The notes: generated from the sequence alone by a model not told the origin. Counted from the first letter of the stretch, positions 46,965-58,168 are shown. The stretch: DNA of 64,000 nucleotides from Cyrtodaria siliqua (GCA_037043455.1 JAWPHD010005079.1:7501-71500); one strand, 5' to 3'. A program made the numbers and translations.

Positions 46965-47165
46965 TAGGCATAACATCCGGACAGGAAATGTAGCACTCGC
47001 CGAACAGCCAACAAAAATACGCATTCAAAACAAACAACAAGCATAAGAAAGCATAGAAACAAAGCAGACGACACCACAAACACAAAATAGTTGACAATAA
47101 GGGTACCGCCTTGGAACGGGCAGTGACAAAAGGCCACTAGGGGTTTAGTTTCATGTACTATTCAA
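46965..47165 (-). mobile_element. Family A fragment
   Basis: On plus, 'aggaaatgtagcactcgccg', 'aaacaaacaacaagcataag', 'cacaaacacaaaatagttga' and 'accgccttggaacgggcagt' are in family A order on minus. Confidence 0.7.
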
Positions 47166-48187
47166 GTAAAATATTATATTTCCTACAAGTTGTAAATGCA
47201 GTTTCAGTGTGATTAAACATCAAGGCAGACATTCTTAATGTTATAGTTATGTGGTTATGTTTATGTTATTAAATGATAGCTTTATTAAAATATTACTGAA
47301 TTTATGTATATATAATTATATAATAAATATTGTGTAGGTTCCTTGAAATCCATATATAGACTTGAATTATTAGCATATCGTTATAAATTTAAAGAAACGT
47401 AAATGACGATTTTAAACCGTTTTGAAACTACGCTTGCTGATGTGCATGCTTACTTCGGGTGAATGTATGATTGATTGATGTTAGCTGTTATAGTCTTGTT
47501 ACAAGTTTTAAGTGTTTTAGGTAAGTGTTTTACCGTGTGTTTACAGTTAATGCCTATAATGGTTTTAGAAAGGCGCATTTCAATGCAAAAGCATGGGTTG
47601 TCAATTATTAAGTAGTAATTCTTTATTATTTAGCGCCAATTTGTTGCAATTTCCACCGATTACGTTTTATTAACAATGTTAATAAAAAAATATTAATAAC
47701 GGAAGATATCATATATAAATATTGCAAATTTTACTCCCTCTGTCTAGGCAATTTTACATGGGAAAAGACAACCAAAATCTCATTAATTATGTGACTTGGA
47801 AGGGTATTTTGTAAGACAATTTGCACATGATTTTGCTAAGGAAATTGTAACAACCGAATCTCTGTTTCTTCGAAATTGTCGAATGCAATATATCATTTTC
47901 CGAATAGTTGAACCTAAACAATGCGTTCTTAAGGTAAAAAATTAACGTTACTGCTTTATGTTACGTGTTACATGTAAATGAAATATTATAAGAGACTATG
48001 AATGAATAAACATAGCTTGTGAAATAATAAACTTGTATGTAGTGTTGTTTATATCACAATTCCATTTGATTTATATACAATTAAATGTCAAGATGTGGAA
48101 CTTTATTTTATTGATCTAAGTCGTAAATGTATTAAGTTTCTCCTTCTGAGGCCGAGACCGTCTTCTCTCTTTTTACCCTTATCATAG
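47166..48187. other. AT-rich non-coding stretch
   Basis: Nothing recognised. Confidence 0.4.
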
Positions 48188-48196
48188 TAAATAAAA

Positions 48197-50278
48197 AGCT
48201 ACGTGAAGTTGGCTCAACATACGACAATCGACATTCGACATACGACATAGGACAATCGACATACGACATTCAAAAACATCCTTCAAAGTGAATGTTGTTT
48301 CACGCGACATACAACATTCGACGTACGACATTCGACCTACGACATTCGACATACGACATTCAAAAACATCCTTAAAAGTGAATCTCATTACACGCGACAT
48401 ACAACATTCGACATACGACATGCAACACATTCGACATACGACATTCGACATACGACATTCAAAAACATCCTTCCAAGTGAATGTCGTTTCACGCGACATA
48501 CAATATTCGCCATACGACAGACGACATACGACATTCGACATACGACATTCAAAAACATCCTTCAAAGTGAATGTCGTTTCACGCGATATACGGCATTCGA
48601 CATTTGACATACACCATTCGATATACGACATTCGACATACGACATTCAACATACGACATTTGACATACGACATTCAAAAGCATCCTTGAAAGCGAATGTC
48701 GTTTCACGTGACATACAACATCCGACATACGACGTTAGACATACGACATTCTAAAGCATCCTTCAAAGTGAGAGTCGTTTCACGTGACATTCGACATACG
48801 ACATTCAAAAACATCCTTGAAAGTGAATGTCATAACACGCGACATACGACATTCGACATACGACATACGACGTTCAAAAACATCATTCAAAGTGATTTTC
48901 GTTTCACGTGACATACAACATCAGACATACGACATTAGACATATGACAATCAAAAGCATCCTTCAAAATGAATGTAATTTCACGCGACATACGATATTCG
49001 ACATACGACTTTCGACATACGACATTCGACATACGACATACGACATTCAAAGTTTCCTTCGAAGTGAATGTCGTTTCACGCCACATACAGCATACGGCAT
49101 TCGACATACGGCATTCGAAGTATGACATTCGACATACGCCATTTAAAAGCCTCCTTCAAAGTGAATGTTGTTTCACGCGACGTACAACATTTGACAAACG
49201 ACATGAGACATACGACATTCAAAAGCATTTTTCAAAGTGAATGTCGTTTCATGCGACATTCGACATTCGACATTCAAAAACATCCTTCAATGTCGATGTT
49301 GTTTTACGCGACATACAACATACAACATTCGACAAACGACATTAGACATACGACATTCAAAATCATTTTTAAAAGTGAATGTCGTTTCACGCGACATTCG
49401 ACATTCGACATTCGACATTCAAAAACATCCTTCAAAATCGATGTTGTTTTACGCGACATACAACATACAACATTTGACATACGACATTAGAAATACGACA
49501 TTAGACATACGACATTCAAATATATGTCGTAAATCAAATGTCGTATGTCGCGTGAAACGACATTCACTTTGAAGTATGCTTTTGAATGTCGTATGTCGTA
49601 TGTTGAATGTCTAATGTCGTATGCTGAATGTTGTATGTCATGTGAAATGACATTCACTTTGAAGGATGTTTTAATGTCGTATGTCGAATGTCGTATTTTG
49701 AATGTTGTATGTCGCGTGAAATGACATGCACTTTGCTTTTGACGTATGTCGAATGTCATATGTCGAATGTCGGTCGTGTGTTGTATGTCGCATGAAACGA
49801 AATTCACTTTGATAGATGCTTTTGAATGTCATATGTCGAATGTCGTATGTCGAATGTGGTATGTCGAATGACGTGTGTCGTATGTCGATTGTCGTAAATC
49901 GAATATTGTATGTCCTTGAAACGACATTCAAGTTGAAGGATGTTTTTGAATGTGGTATGTCGAATGTCATATTTGGAATGTCGTATGTCACATGTCGAAT
50001 GTCGAATGTCGAGTGAAACGACATTCACTTTGAAGGATGTTTTTGAATGCCGTATGTCGAATGTCGTATGTCGAATGTTGCATGTTTCGTGTAACGACAT
50101 TCACTTTGAAGGATGGTTTTGAATGTCGTATGGCGAATGTCGTTGGTCGAATAGCGTATGTCGAATGTTGTATGTCGTATGTTGAATGTTGTATGTCGCG
50201 TGAAACAACATTCACTTTGAAGGATGGTTTTGAACGTCGAATGTCGATTGTCGTATGTTGAGCCAACTTCACGCAACT
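48197..50278. mobile_element. 2.08-kb foldback element with tandem-repeat arms and 9-bp flanking duplication
   Basis: The outer ends are inverted repeats. The left end is agctac then GTGAAGTTGGCTCAACATAC, and the complement ends at 50278 with two mismatches in the first six bases. The direct repeat TAAATAAAA lies immediately outside both ends (48188-48196 and 50279-50287). From each end inward, the arm is an array of a 10-bp unit ('ttcgacatac') interrupted every 50-130 bp by a conserved block ('catccttcaaagtgaatgtc' plus 'gtttcacgcgacat'). The left arm is about 1.3 kb and the right about 0.75 kb, inverted at about 49517-49540. All the long frames here follow the 10-bp repeat on both strands and are not genes. 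The architecture recalls Drosophila FB/Galileo elements. No transposase is present. Confidence 0.9.
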
Positions 50279-50524
50279 TAAATAAAATATGATTTGTTCA
50301 AATGTTTAGAACAGATTCTTGTATTGTCAGAAACAACAAAACCATCATTTGTATGATCCTGCCGACATCTTTCTCGATCTGAAAATGTACAATATATTTA
50401 ATACAGTATCTTCGAGTAATCGGTATGCTGTTATCAATAATAATCAAGTCATTTTTACAAATATTCACATGCATGGTAAAAGGACTAAGTATGTAAATAT
50501 TTACCAGTGATTTTACCATTGAAA

Positions 50525-51000
50525 GTAGATATAAACATCGAACAGAAAATGTAGCATTCAAGGACCACAGTCAACCAGAAACACACATAGAAACAAACAA
50601 TAATTACAAAGATGAATAAAAGGCAAGACATCGACACCACAAACACAAACGGGTTGACAATAGGGCACCGCCTTGGAACGGTCAGTGGCAAATAAATTCG
50701 CTGGGCGGTTTAAACCAGATTCTAGCGTGCACCAAACCTCACTCTTACCATAAAGTCATCCCAATAAAACGGGATATTATAAACAAAGATATTCCCGCCA
50801 GGTTATATTCTCTTTAAACATAGATGATAATATGTATATGAATACGAAAACAAAAGTACAGAAAGCCGCAAAGCAAGTACTCATTGACCTGGCAGAAGAG
50901 AACAACTCATTAAGTGTACGACAAGACAATATTTAAGACAAGCATCAAACAAGACAATATTTGAGACAAGCATCAAACGCCACAGTCCGAAGGCGGTTGC
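50525..51000 (-). mobile_element. Family A copy
   Basis: It has full block order on minus, starting from 'cgaacagaaaatgtagcatt' (50538) through 'caccgccttggaacggtcag' and 'agcgtgcaccaaacctcact' to 'gacaatatttgagacaagca'. A 28-bp tandem duplication ('caagacaatattt.agacaa') ends it. It begins 247 bp after the foldback element. Confidence 0.8.
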
Positions 51001-51680
51001 ATTTGGATATTTTTATGTACTCGTACATTGTGTTATTAGAAAGCTGATATAAAGGAAGAGAAAAAGTCGGGGAAAAAATGTAGCATTTAAGCATATGTAT
51101 ATAATTCTACTTACTTTTAGCTCCTTCTGTATTTTTGGAAATGTATGAATTGAAACATGTTCCTCATAACCTGAAGACTTGTATTGGGAAACACAACAAT
51201 AACATATCATTTAACTGTTATTATTATGTTAACTGCAGTTGGCTGTAATGTTTACCCACTACAGATCACGTGACCTTCCGTGTATCTAAAGCGGTTAAGA
51301 TGTTTAGGATTGGAGACGACATTACGAAATGATCGTGAACATAATCAAGGGCAATGACTCTGCAACACTTGTCATCAATTGATCAGTGTAGTCGTTTCAA
51401 TAACGGGGCCTCGAAAGAGTCCCGCATTGTTATTTTTCGACACTACCTCCTCGTGACAGGAGTGTGTAATTTCCTCCTCGTGTCAGGAGTGGATAATTTG
51501 CACGGAAGCTGCTTTCCTTGAATATGGTAGCCGTTTAAATTACTTATTCCGCCATCAACAGGCACATTTTACAACACATGTGCACCGTTTCTAAACCTAC
51601 TGATGACGAGGTGTATCTACATCTTACATATTTTGACAATCCGAACTCTATAGACATAATACAAACGGCTTTAACGAGCA
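51001..51680. other. Non-coding stretch
   Basis: A local duplication 'ctcctcgtg.caggagtg' lies near 51446-51495. Otherwise nothing is recognised. Confidence 0.4.
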
Positions 51681-52135
51681 AGCTTGCAGCACAGGAAATG
51701 TCGGCCTGGAGTAGCATGCAGCATAGGAAGTGTCAGCATGTGGTAGCTTGCAGGAAAGGACGTGTTGGCCTGGGATAACTTGCATCATAGGAAGTATCGA
51801 CCTGGAGTAACTTGCATTACAGGATGTGTCGGCCTGGGGTAGCTTGCAGTACAGGAAGTGTCGGTGTCAGCCTGGGATATCTTGCAGCACAAGAATCGTC
51901 GGCCTGGGGGTAACTTGCAGCACAGGAAGTGCCGGCCTGTGGTAGCTTGCAGCACAGGAAATGTCGACCTGGATTATCTTGCATCACAGGAAGTGTCGGC
52001 CTGTGGTAGCTTGCATCAAACTTGCAGCACAGGAAGTGTCGGCCTGGGGTAGCTTGCAGCACAGGAAGTGTCGGCCTGGGGTAGCTTGCAACACAGGAAG
52101 TTTCATCCAGGGGTAGCTTGCAGCACAGAAAGTGA
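51681..52135. repeat. About 32-bp minisatellite, about 14 units
   Basis: The unit is 'gtagcttgcagcacaggaag' plus 'tgtcggcctggg'. Units vary at many positions, and two are interrupted ('gtcggtgtcagcctgg', 'gcttgcatcaaacttgcag'). Confidence 0.95.
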
Positions 52136-52269
52136 TATACATGTGGAAAGATAAGTAAAAAACATGTAGTACATGTGTATAACGTTTAAGGTAATAAACA
52201 TAATTTGTTTTGCATATCAACATAAACACTTTTTGTTTGGTACCCATGTAAGTTTTCATATTCATTTAA

Positions 52270-52395
52270 TTATGTCTTCCACCACGAAGTGGAGGAGGCA
52301 TATTGTTTTCTGTGTCCGTCCGTCTGTATGTCCGTCGCAAAATGACCCTAGTGATTGGGGCTAACTCAGGAAAGAATCAATGATGGTGACTGCAT
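52270..52395 (+). mobile_element. Fragment of a common bivalve dispersed repeat
   Basis: 'accacgaagtggaggaggca' followed by 'tgtccgtccgtctgtatgtc' and 'cgtcgcaaaatgaccctagt' is wording I associate with abundant bivalve repeats. Family membership is from memory. Confidence 0.45.
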
Positions 52396-52959
52396 TTGCA
52401 TAAGTTTAATGCAACTTTTAAAATATGTTAAACATATATACAATTATCAAGAAAAACAAGCGAATACACAGATGAAATATGAAAAGACTGTTCTCATGAA
52501 CGTTTAAGACGTTCTTAGTATTATCACAAATACTGAATGTGTCGACTGACTATATATGACACTGAAGTGTTGTTAAAGTTATAACAATGTTGATGTGCAC
52601 AAGAATTATGGTCTAGCGCGATGAATGTGATGCGCGAGAGCTCATGAAGATGATGATGCGCGAATCCAATGTGTGATTGTCATCAAATGCCTTCTATAAG
52701 GGTTGATGACGCGATAGATATGATAATTAACCTCCACCGAGGTTGTGAATGACGTTCCTCCAGTGAGGACTGATAATGGGCCCAACTCGTGTCCCAGGGG
52801 TTGTTGATTCTATAACCTGGCCATATTGTCCAGGTACGGGGACCGTCTCTACCGCTCGTTACGTTATGCGTTGATTCAAGTGTCGAATCACCTAGAGGGC
52901 CTACACACCCTAAAGGCTTAGCTCCACTCCGGGAGGCCTATCTCCACTCCGGAAGGTCT
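52396..52959. other. Non-coding stretch
   Basis: A 22-bp direct duplication ('cctccactccgg.agg') lies near 52915-52965. Otherwise nothing is recognised. Confidence 0.4.
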
Positions 52960-53431
52960 GTGAATTTCGCCGTTTCCAATCCACTGCCCAAACAAAGCAA
53001 CTTTCAATCAATCCCGCCATGACTGATTTTTGACGGAATTATGGCCCTTTGAATGTTTTACTTTAAATGTGTTGTCACCGTTTCTCCTCCTAAACGGCTT
53101 GTTGGATTTTGACAAAACTTTGCAGGAAGCATCCGTATGATGTCTAGTTGAGTTATGGCTACTCCCCCTAAACAGCTTGTTTCATTTTGACGAAACTTTG
53201 TAGGAAGTATCCGTATGATGTCCAGTTGTGCATATCGTGCTTTTGTTCCGATTCGATGATTTTTGATACAGATATGGCCCTTCGAATTTTTTTTACTTTA
53301 AATTTGTTGTCGCCGCTACGTCTCCTAAACTGCTTGTCGGATTTCGCCGAAACTTTGCAGGAAGCATTAGTATTATGTCTAGTTATGAGTTTCGTGATTT
53401 CGTTCCGGTTAGCTGATTTTTGACAGATTTA

Positions 53432-53474
<43 letters not shown>

Positions 53475-53570
53475 ATCCCCCACCCTTTTTTTTCCTTTAA
53501 ATTTGATTTCGTCGCTACTCCTTTTAAACGCCTTGTTGCATTTTGACTAAACTGTGCAGTGAGGGAGACA
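52960..53570 (+). repeat. Degenerate array of about 200-bp units with poly-C run
   Basis: The phrases 'tgatttttgacggaattatg' (then gccctttgaat) and 'aactttgcaggaagcatccg' (then tatgatgtctagtt) recur three to four times in order. The last unit is interrupted by a 41-base C run at 53434-53474. The short plus frame at 53187-53423 is part of this array. Confidence 0.75.
53434..53474. repeat. Homopolymer: 41 consecutive C
   Basis: An uninterrupted C run lies within 'atg(C)41atcccccaccc'. Its length in the assembly is likely uncertain. Confidence 0.9.
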
Positions 53571-54299
53571 TAAGTTTTTCTCAATAACAACCTCTAGTTT
53601 TTGCCTATTTGTACCAATAACAAGTTTGCACCATTTTCATTTGAGCCACGCTAATCACTAGCTTTCTATATGCGATTCGAAGCAAACTACGCTAACTTTT
53701 ATTAACCGATGACCTTCCGGAATATAGGCTTAATAACTAAACCCTTGTTTATAAAGATACCCAGTTACCTTGTATTGTTACTGTATGTACCATTGGGTTA
53801 TAATTATATCGATAATTTCATTATAATTTAGACACTTGTGATATACATGTGGAGTTAGATTATACTTAATAGTCAGTGTTCGTGATTAACAATGGCACTA
53901 CATGTTTAAGAATGTATATTCAATGAATAAATGATTCCGATATTTAGTGATGAACTCATAGATAGCTAGCACTATATTGTATATTTTACTTAATGGTAGT
54001 GTTGTTTTTACATTGGACTACCATGCAAGTTCCTATGTCTATTTAAATATATCTTAGGGATATATGTCATTTTAAATTATGATCTGTGAATAGGTTTAAA
54101 TCATCGTCTCTTATAATTTCTGTAAAGAATGATGTTTGCATGTTATCAATTTGTGAATGTTAACATGTATATATGTAACTGTATGTAAACAGTGAGACGC
54201 AAATAAACTTATTATATTAAAAGCGAGCAGCAAAAAAGTGGAGTTGGTGCGACAGGTTCGAATGTATCAGTAAATTCATACTATATGTGTGCAATACGT
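53571..54299. other. AT-rich non-coding stretch
   Basis: Nothing recognised. Confidence 0.4.
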
Positions 54300-54566
54300 A
54301 CACTGAAAAGAGTCGTACACTGAAAAGAGTTAAATGTAAAGAGTTTGCAAAATTCTGCATCCTAAGTTTGCTCACCTGCTTGAGTCAAACGCGTATTCTG
54401 TCAATAATGAAACTTTAAAGCAATACTATTTGCTGTGTTATGTGTTGTTTTATTTTTTTCCGAAAAGTAAGGTCTTACGTAGCCATGTACCATTCGATTA
54501 ACAGCATCAAATTGTACATACACTATATAGCGGAAATTCCCGTGTCGCGTTTCTTTTTCGTTTCAG
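54300..54566. mobile_element. MITE family C, copy 5 (right half only)
   Basis: It begins with a 17-bp duplication ('cactgaaaagagt' twice), then follows the interior of copy 4 from 'taaatgtaaagagtttgcaa' to the right terminus 'gcggaaattcccgtgtcgcg' ... 'tttcag'. The left half is deleted. The TIR variant is that of copy 1. Confidence 0.75.
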
Positions 54567-54713
54567 TGTATTTCGATCAGTTTCGCAGTGTTTCGCCAGG
54601 GGCATCCATAGTTGATATAACGATGGTTTGCAAATTACTTTCAAAATACAGTTGTCTCCCTTATGTAGTGATGAGTTTAATTAATACAATATGTCCAGTT
54701 CCAACCACAGGCC

Positions 54714-55010
54714 CCCACTACAGGAGAGAGAGAGAGAAGAGGGATAGAGAGAAAAATAAATAGTGTTGTAGTATATGTATATATAAATAAAAGGCTGGAA
54801 ACTAATTTCACACTCGTTTTTTTCGGATTTCCAAGTCAGTAGAGCATATTTTGTAAACCAATGTTGCAGATACGAAGAAAAATGTATACCTGACCCAATC
54901 GCTGATTGACATTTACGCACAGACCATTAAAGAGCCTTCTATTTATATAAACATATACTACAACGCTATTTCTTCTTCTCTCTATCCCACTTCTCTCTCT
55001 CCTGTAGTGT
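54714..55010. mobile_element. About 297-bp inverted-repeat element with CACTA-like ends
   Basis: Arms of about 80 bp start CACTACAGGAGAGAGAG and continue 'gatagagagaa', 'gttgtagtatatg', 'atataaata.aaggct'. The right arm (54931-55010) is the complement. CACTA at the tip fits the CACTA superfamily, but I see no 3-bp duplication at the flanks. The assignment is a guess. Confidence 0.75.
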
Positions 55011-55450
55011 GGTGGGTGGGTTGGGGCGTTGTTCCAAGCCTTCGTGGTATCTATTTTAATCTAAATTATGCTACATTTTGCTCAATATACCTTTTGATTG
55101 ATACTATACTCTTCCCCGTTTCATATCTTTTACTACATCTGTCTCGAGGCTATGGCCGAATTAGCGGTGATCGGCCTGTAATCCCACTATGCAGTTGTCG
55201 TTTCCAACATTTATATCGGCTATGCATCGATAACTTATACTTCAAACATATCAAACAGTTCAATGTTCGAAGGCGCATTTGTATTTATTGCAATTCTTCA
55301 ATTTGTAAGACTAGTGTGAATTATTAATAAACTTGGCCAGTGGTTGAATATATATCGGGTTGTTTAAGTGTTTAACCATAATACAGCATACGTGTTTATA
55401 TTTTACGTAAAGCTACTACGATTAAATTTAAGGTGGAGTAAGTTTCACGG
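55011..55450. other. Non-coding stretch upstream of the candidate first exon
   Basis: Nothing decisive. No TATA box could be placed with confidence. Confidence 0.35.
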
Positions 55451-55517
55451 ATGCTGATCACAGCTATGTCGTCTGGTTTGATCGCGTTTGTCGTCTGTTT
55501 GTTTATACAATTTCCAG
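55451..55517 (+). CDS. Candidate first coding exon: signal peptide
   Basis: ATG at 55451 opens a 22-codon frame, MLITAMSSGLIAFVVCLF then IQFP, ending one base into the next codon (G) at a consensus splice donor, 'ccag|GTGAGT' (GT at 55518). Reading through the donor gives a stop after two codons, so the frame fits an exon end. The hydrophobic core (LIAFVVCLFI) after a short polar start is typical of a secretion signal. A second in-frame ATG lies at codon 6. The intron is phase 1, the usual phase after a signal exon. I could not find a matching phase-1 acceptor exon downstream on plus within the window, so the gene cannot be extended. The gene could lie across the GAGT microsatellite that starts 856 bp downstream. 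Confidence 0.45.
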
Positions 55518-56372
55518 GTGAGTGATGGTTTTGGTCGATTAATTTTATAACTTTCGTGATGCTTGCCATATCCTATTCATGTTGTGACGTCTGTGTTTAA
55601 TTGAATATGTCATTTTTTTATAATACCGAGGATTGTGCAAAGTATTGTTGATGAATATGTAGTTTATAGAACGTACACTCCAACGAGGTGTTACGATGTG
55701 ATGCGAACATCAAGCGTGAACTGTTGTTTGAGGCGTAACCATTTTCACTAGGTCTCATTAATTTCAATATATTCAGTTAAAAGGCAATGTGATCAAATTA
55801 ACCAACAGTATAAGAAAGCATTTGCTGCTGCTGGTGGGTTCACTATCAGCTACCGCTTGCTTCGCTCACTGGCTATGGCATATCTTATTAGAAACGTCAT
55901 CCTTCATCTCATCTCCCTCTGAGGTTTATGTCTCAATATAACCTAATCTGATGAGTAAACAGGACGTAAACAAAATTCCGTTTCATATAATTCGAAACTG
56001 TGTTATGTCAGTTTGAGCAATGTAGACACTTTTTCTTATTTGATAAAGACTGAACCCGACGATTACCCGTACACTCCTTGCTCGAGGGTAATGTTTGACC
56101 ATTTGCCCACTATTATTATTGATATTTCTCACAGGGCCAGGAGCGCCCTTTGTCTGTCACAGTACTTGCGGCACTTGAATAAACTTTTAACTTGGTCACC
56201 CAGCATGTACCAGGCGACTAACAATGGTGATATTGCTACAACTAGTGTTTTGTTGCCAATTAATTTCAAAGGGACTGACGATGCGTTTTATCATCATACA
56301 CATCGATGGCGGCCTTACTTTATGAAACATCAGCAAATACGGTTTCATTAAAAATGAATGAATAAATAAATA
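55518..56372. other. Presumed intron; no recognised coding
   Basis: The 112-residue plus frame at 56013-56351 begins at a non-ATG codon and shows no domain that I recognise. It runs into the microsatellite flank. Confidence 0.35.
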
Positions 56373-57287
56373 AGTGAGTGAGTGAGTGAGTGAGTGAGTG
56401 AGTGAGTGAGTGAGTGAGTGAGTGAGTGAGTGAGTGAGTGAGTGAGTGAGTGAGTGAGTGAGTGAGTGAGTGAGTGAGTGAGTGAGTGAGTGAGTGAGTG
56501 AGTGAGTGAGTGAGTGAGTGAGTGAGTGAGTGAGTGAGTGAGTGAGTGAGTGAGTGAGTGAGTGAGTGAGTGAGTGAGTGAGTGAGTGAGTGAGTGAGTG
56601 AGTGAGTGAGTGAGTGAGTGAGTGAGTGAGTGAGTGAGTGAGTGAGTGAGTGAGTGAGTGAGTGAGTGAGTGAGTGAGTGAGTGAGTGAGTGAGTGAGTG
56701 AGTGAGTGAGTGAGTGAGTGAGTGAGTGAGTGAGTGAGTGAGTGAGTGAGTGAGTGAGTGAGTGAGTGAGTGAGTGAGTGAGTGAGTGAGTGAGTGAGTG
56801 AGTGAGTGAGTGAGTGAGTGAGTGAGTGAGTGAGTGAGTGAGTGAGTGAGTGAGTGAGTGAGTGAGTGAGTGAGTGAGTGAGTGAGTGAGTGAGTGAGTG
56901 AGTGAGTGAGTGAGTGAGTGAGTGAGTGAGTGAGTGAGTGAGTGAGTGAGTGAGTGAGTGAGTGAGTGAGTGAGTGAGTGAGTGAGTGAGTGAGTGAGTG
57001 AGTGAGTGAGTGAGTGAGTGAGTGAGTGAGTGAGTGAGTGAGTGAGTGAGTGAGTGAGTGAGTGAGTGAGTGAGTGAGTGAGTGAGTGAGTGAGTGAGTG
57101 AGTGAGTGAGTGAGTGAGTGAGTGAGTGAGTGAGTGAGTGAGTGAGTGAGTGAGTGAGTGAGTGAGTGAGTGAGTGAGTGAGTGAGTGAGTGAGTGAGTG
57201 AGTGAGTGAGTGAGTGAGTGAGTGAGTGAGTGAGTGAGTGAGTGAGTGAGTGAGTGAGTGAGTGAGTGAGTGAGTGAGTGAGTGAGT
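56373..57287. repeat. Perfect (AGTG)n microsatellite, about 915 bp
   Basis: About 229 uninterrupted tetranucleotide units with no visible substitution. All three minus frames read Thr-His-Ser-Leu repeats and all are artefacts. It is preceded by 'aatgaatgaataaataaata', the (GAAT)n head seen in the repeats at 25938 and 63527. It is followed at about 57340 by a tail resembling 63590-63650. The microsatellite therefore most likely expanded from the tetranucleotide end of a SINE-like element. Confidence 0.95.
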
Positions 57288-57430
57288 TGCATGCAATCAT
57301 TTAACAGCTTAGGTTTTAAAGGGTTGAACTGCTTAATGGTGAATAGTGATCAGCAGAACATGACAATAAGGGAAGATGATAACTAATATCATGTTTGTAA
57401 TACCCATTAAATTCACAAAGTGAACACAAG
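57288..57430 (+). mobile_element. SINE-like body next to the microsatellite
   Basis: 'aatggtgaatagtgatcagc' with 'agaacatgacaataagggaa' and 'gatgataactaata' is similar to 63595-63645 ('aatggcgatgaacaaacatg', 'acagtaatggagatgagata'). It is diverged. Confidence 0.5.
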
Positions 57431-58168
57431 GGGCAGTTCTACCTCCTGTTGTGGCAACCGTTGACAACTGGGGCCACGGTTTAATTAAACATTAGGTAAC
57501 TGAATCAATAACGTACTTCAAAAATAGTTTATGAACGCCGGTTACATACATACATACATACAGGTTATAATAGCGTAAATGACCATTGCCCTTCCATAGT
57601 AAAGTTAGAATGTTGACAACCTGTTAAAAACTCAAACCTCGTTAGAAATCTGGGAAACTTACTTTATCATGCAAATAAACATGTCTGCTATTAAACATCA
57701 ACAAGGAAATAGGGGGTTTAATACCTTCTAAGAAACATTTCTTCAGTTGTATACTAACACCGGGTCAAAGGTCAACACTTTTTTTTATCCCTTGCAATTT
57801 CATACCCTGTCTGCTTTCTCTTCTCAAATTTATATAAAAAACTGTCAAAAACATGATGAGCTGCATTTTCAAATATCAACAACCTGTCCAGAATACAGTT
57901 ACAGCCAAAAAATAACAGGAAACTGCACTAAAAAAAGTTTTTAAAGAAAAAAAGATTAGCGCTCTTTAATACAGAACTACTTTCGACTGCACCAGGCGAG
58001 CACATCCTGTTGATTTAGTGTAATTAGACCTACATACTGCGTACTATTTCGCCGGTGGCGCTGTAGTGTGCTGGTTAGCACCACAGCTTAGTAATCCAGC
58101 GATCGTGATCGCTACAATTACGGACCGAAGTTTCATTAAATGTCGAAAGTATTCATAAATTCGTAGGG
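57431..58168. other. Non-coding stretch with a decayed tRNA-like head at 58048-58130
   Basis: 'gtggcgctgtagtgtgctgg' plus 'ttagcaccacagc' is reminiscent of an A box but has no good B box. Otherwise nothing is recognised. Confidence 0.35.

Noticed and set aside
48182..50276. About 14 overlapping frames rich in 'DIRHTTFDIRHS' or 'CRMSNVVCRMSY' repeats
   Set aside because: All follow the 10-bp unit of the foldback element on both strands; codon content is dictated by the repeat.
56013..56351. 112-residue plus frame before the microsatellite
   Set aside because: It starts at a non-ATG codon, has no recognisable domain, and shows no acceptor in the right phase for the 55451 exon.
56196..57300. 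Three long minus-strand frames of Thr-His-Ser-Leu repeats (314-366 residues)
   Set aside because: They are the three frames of a perfect AGTG microsatellite, which has no stop in any frame. There is no start context or non-repeat domain.
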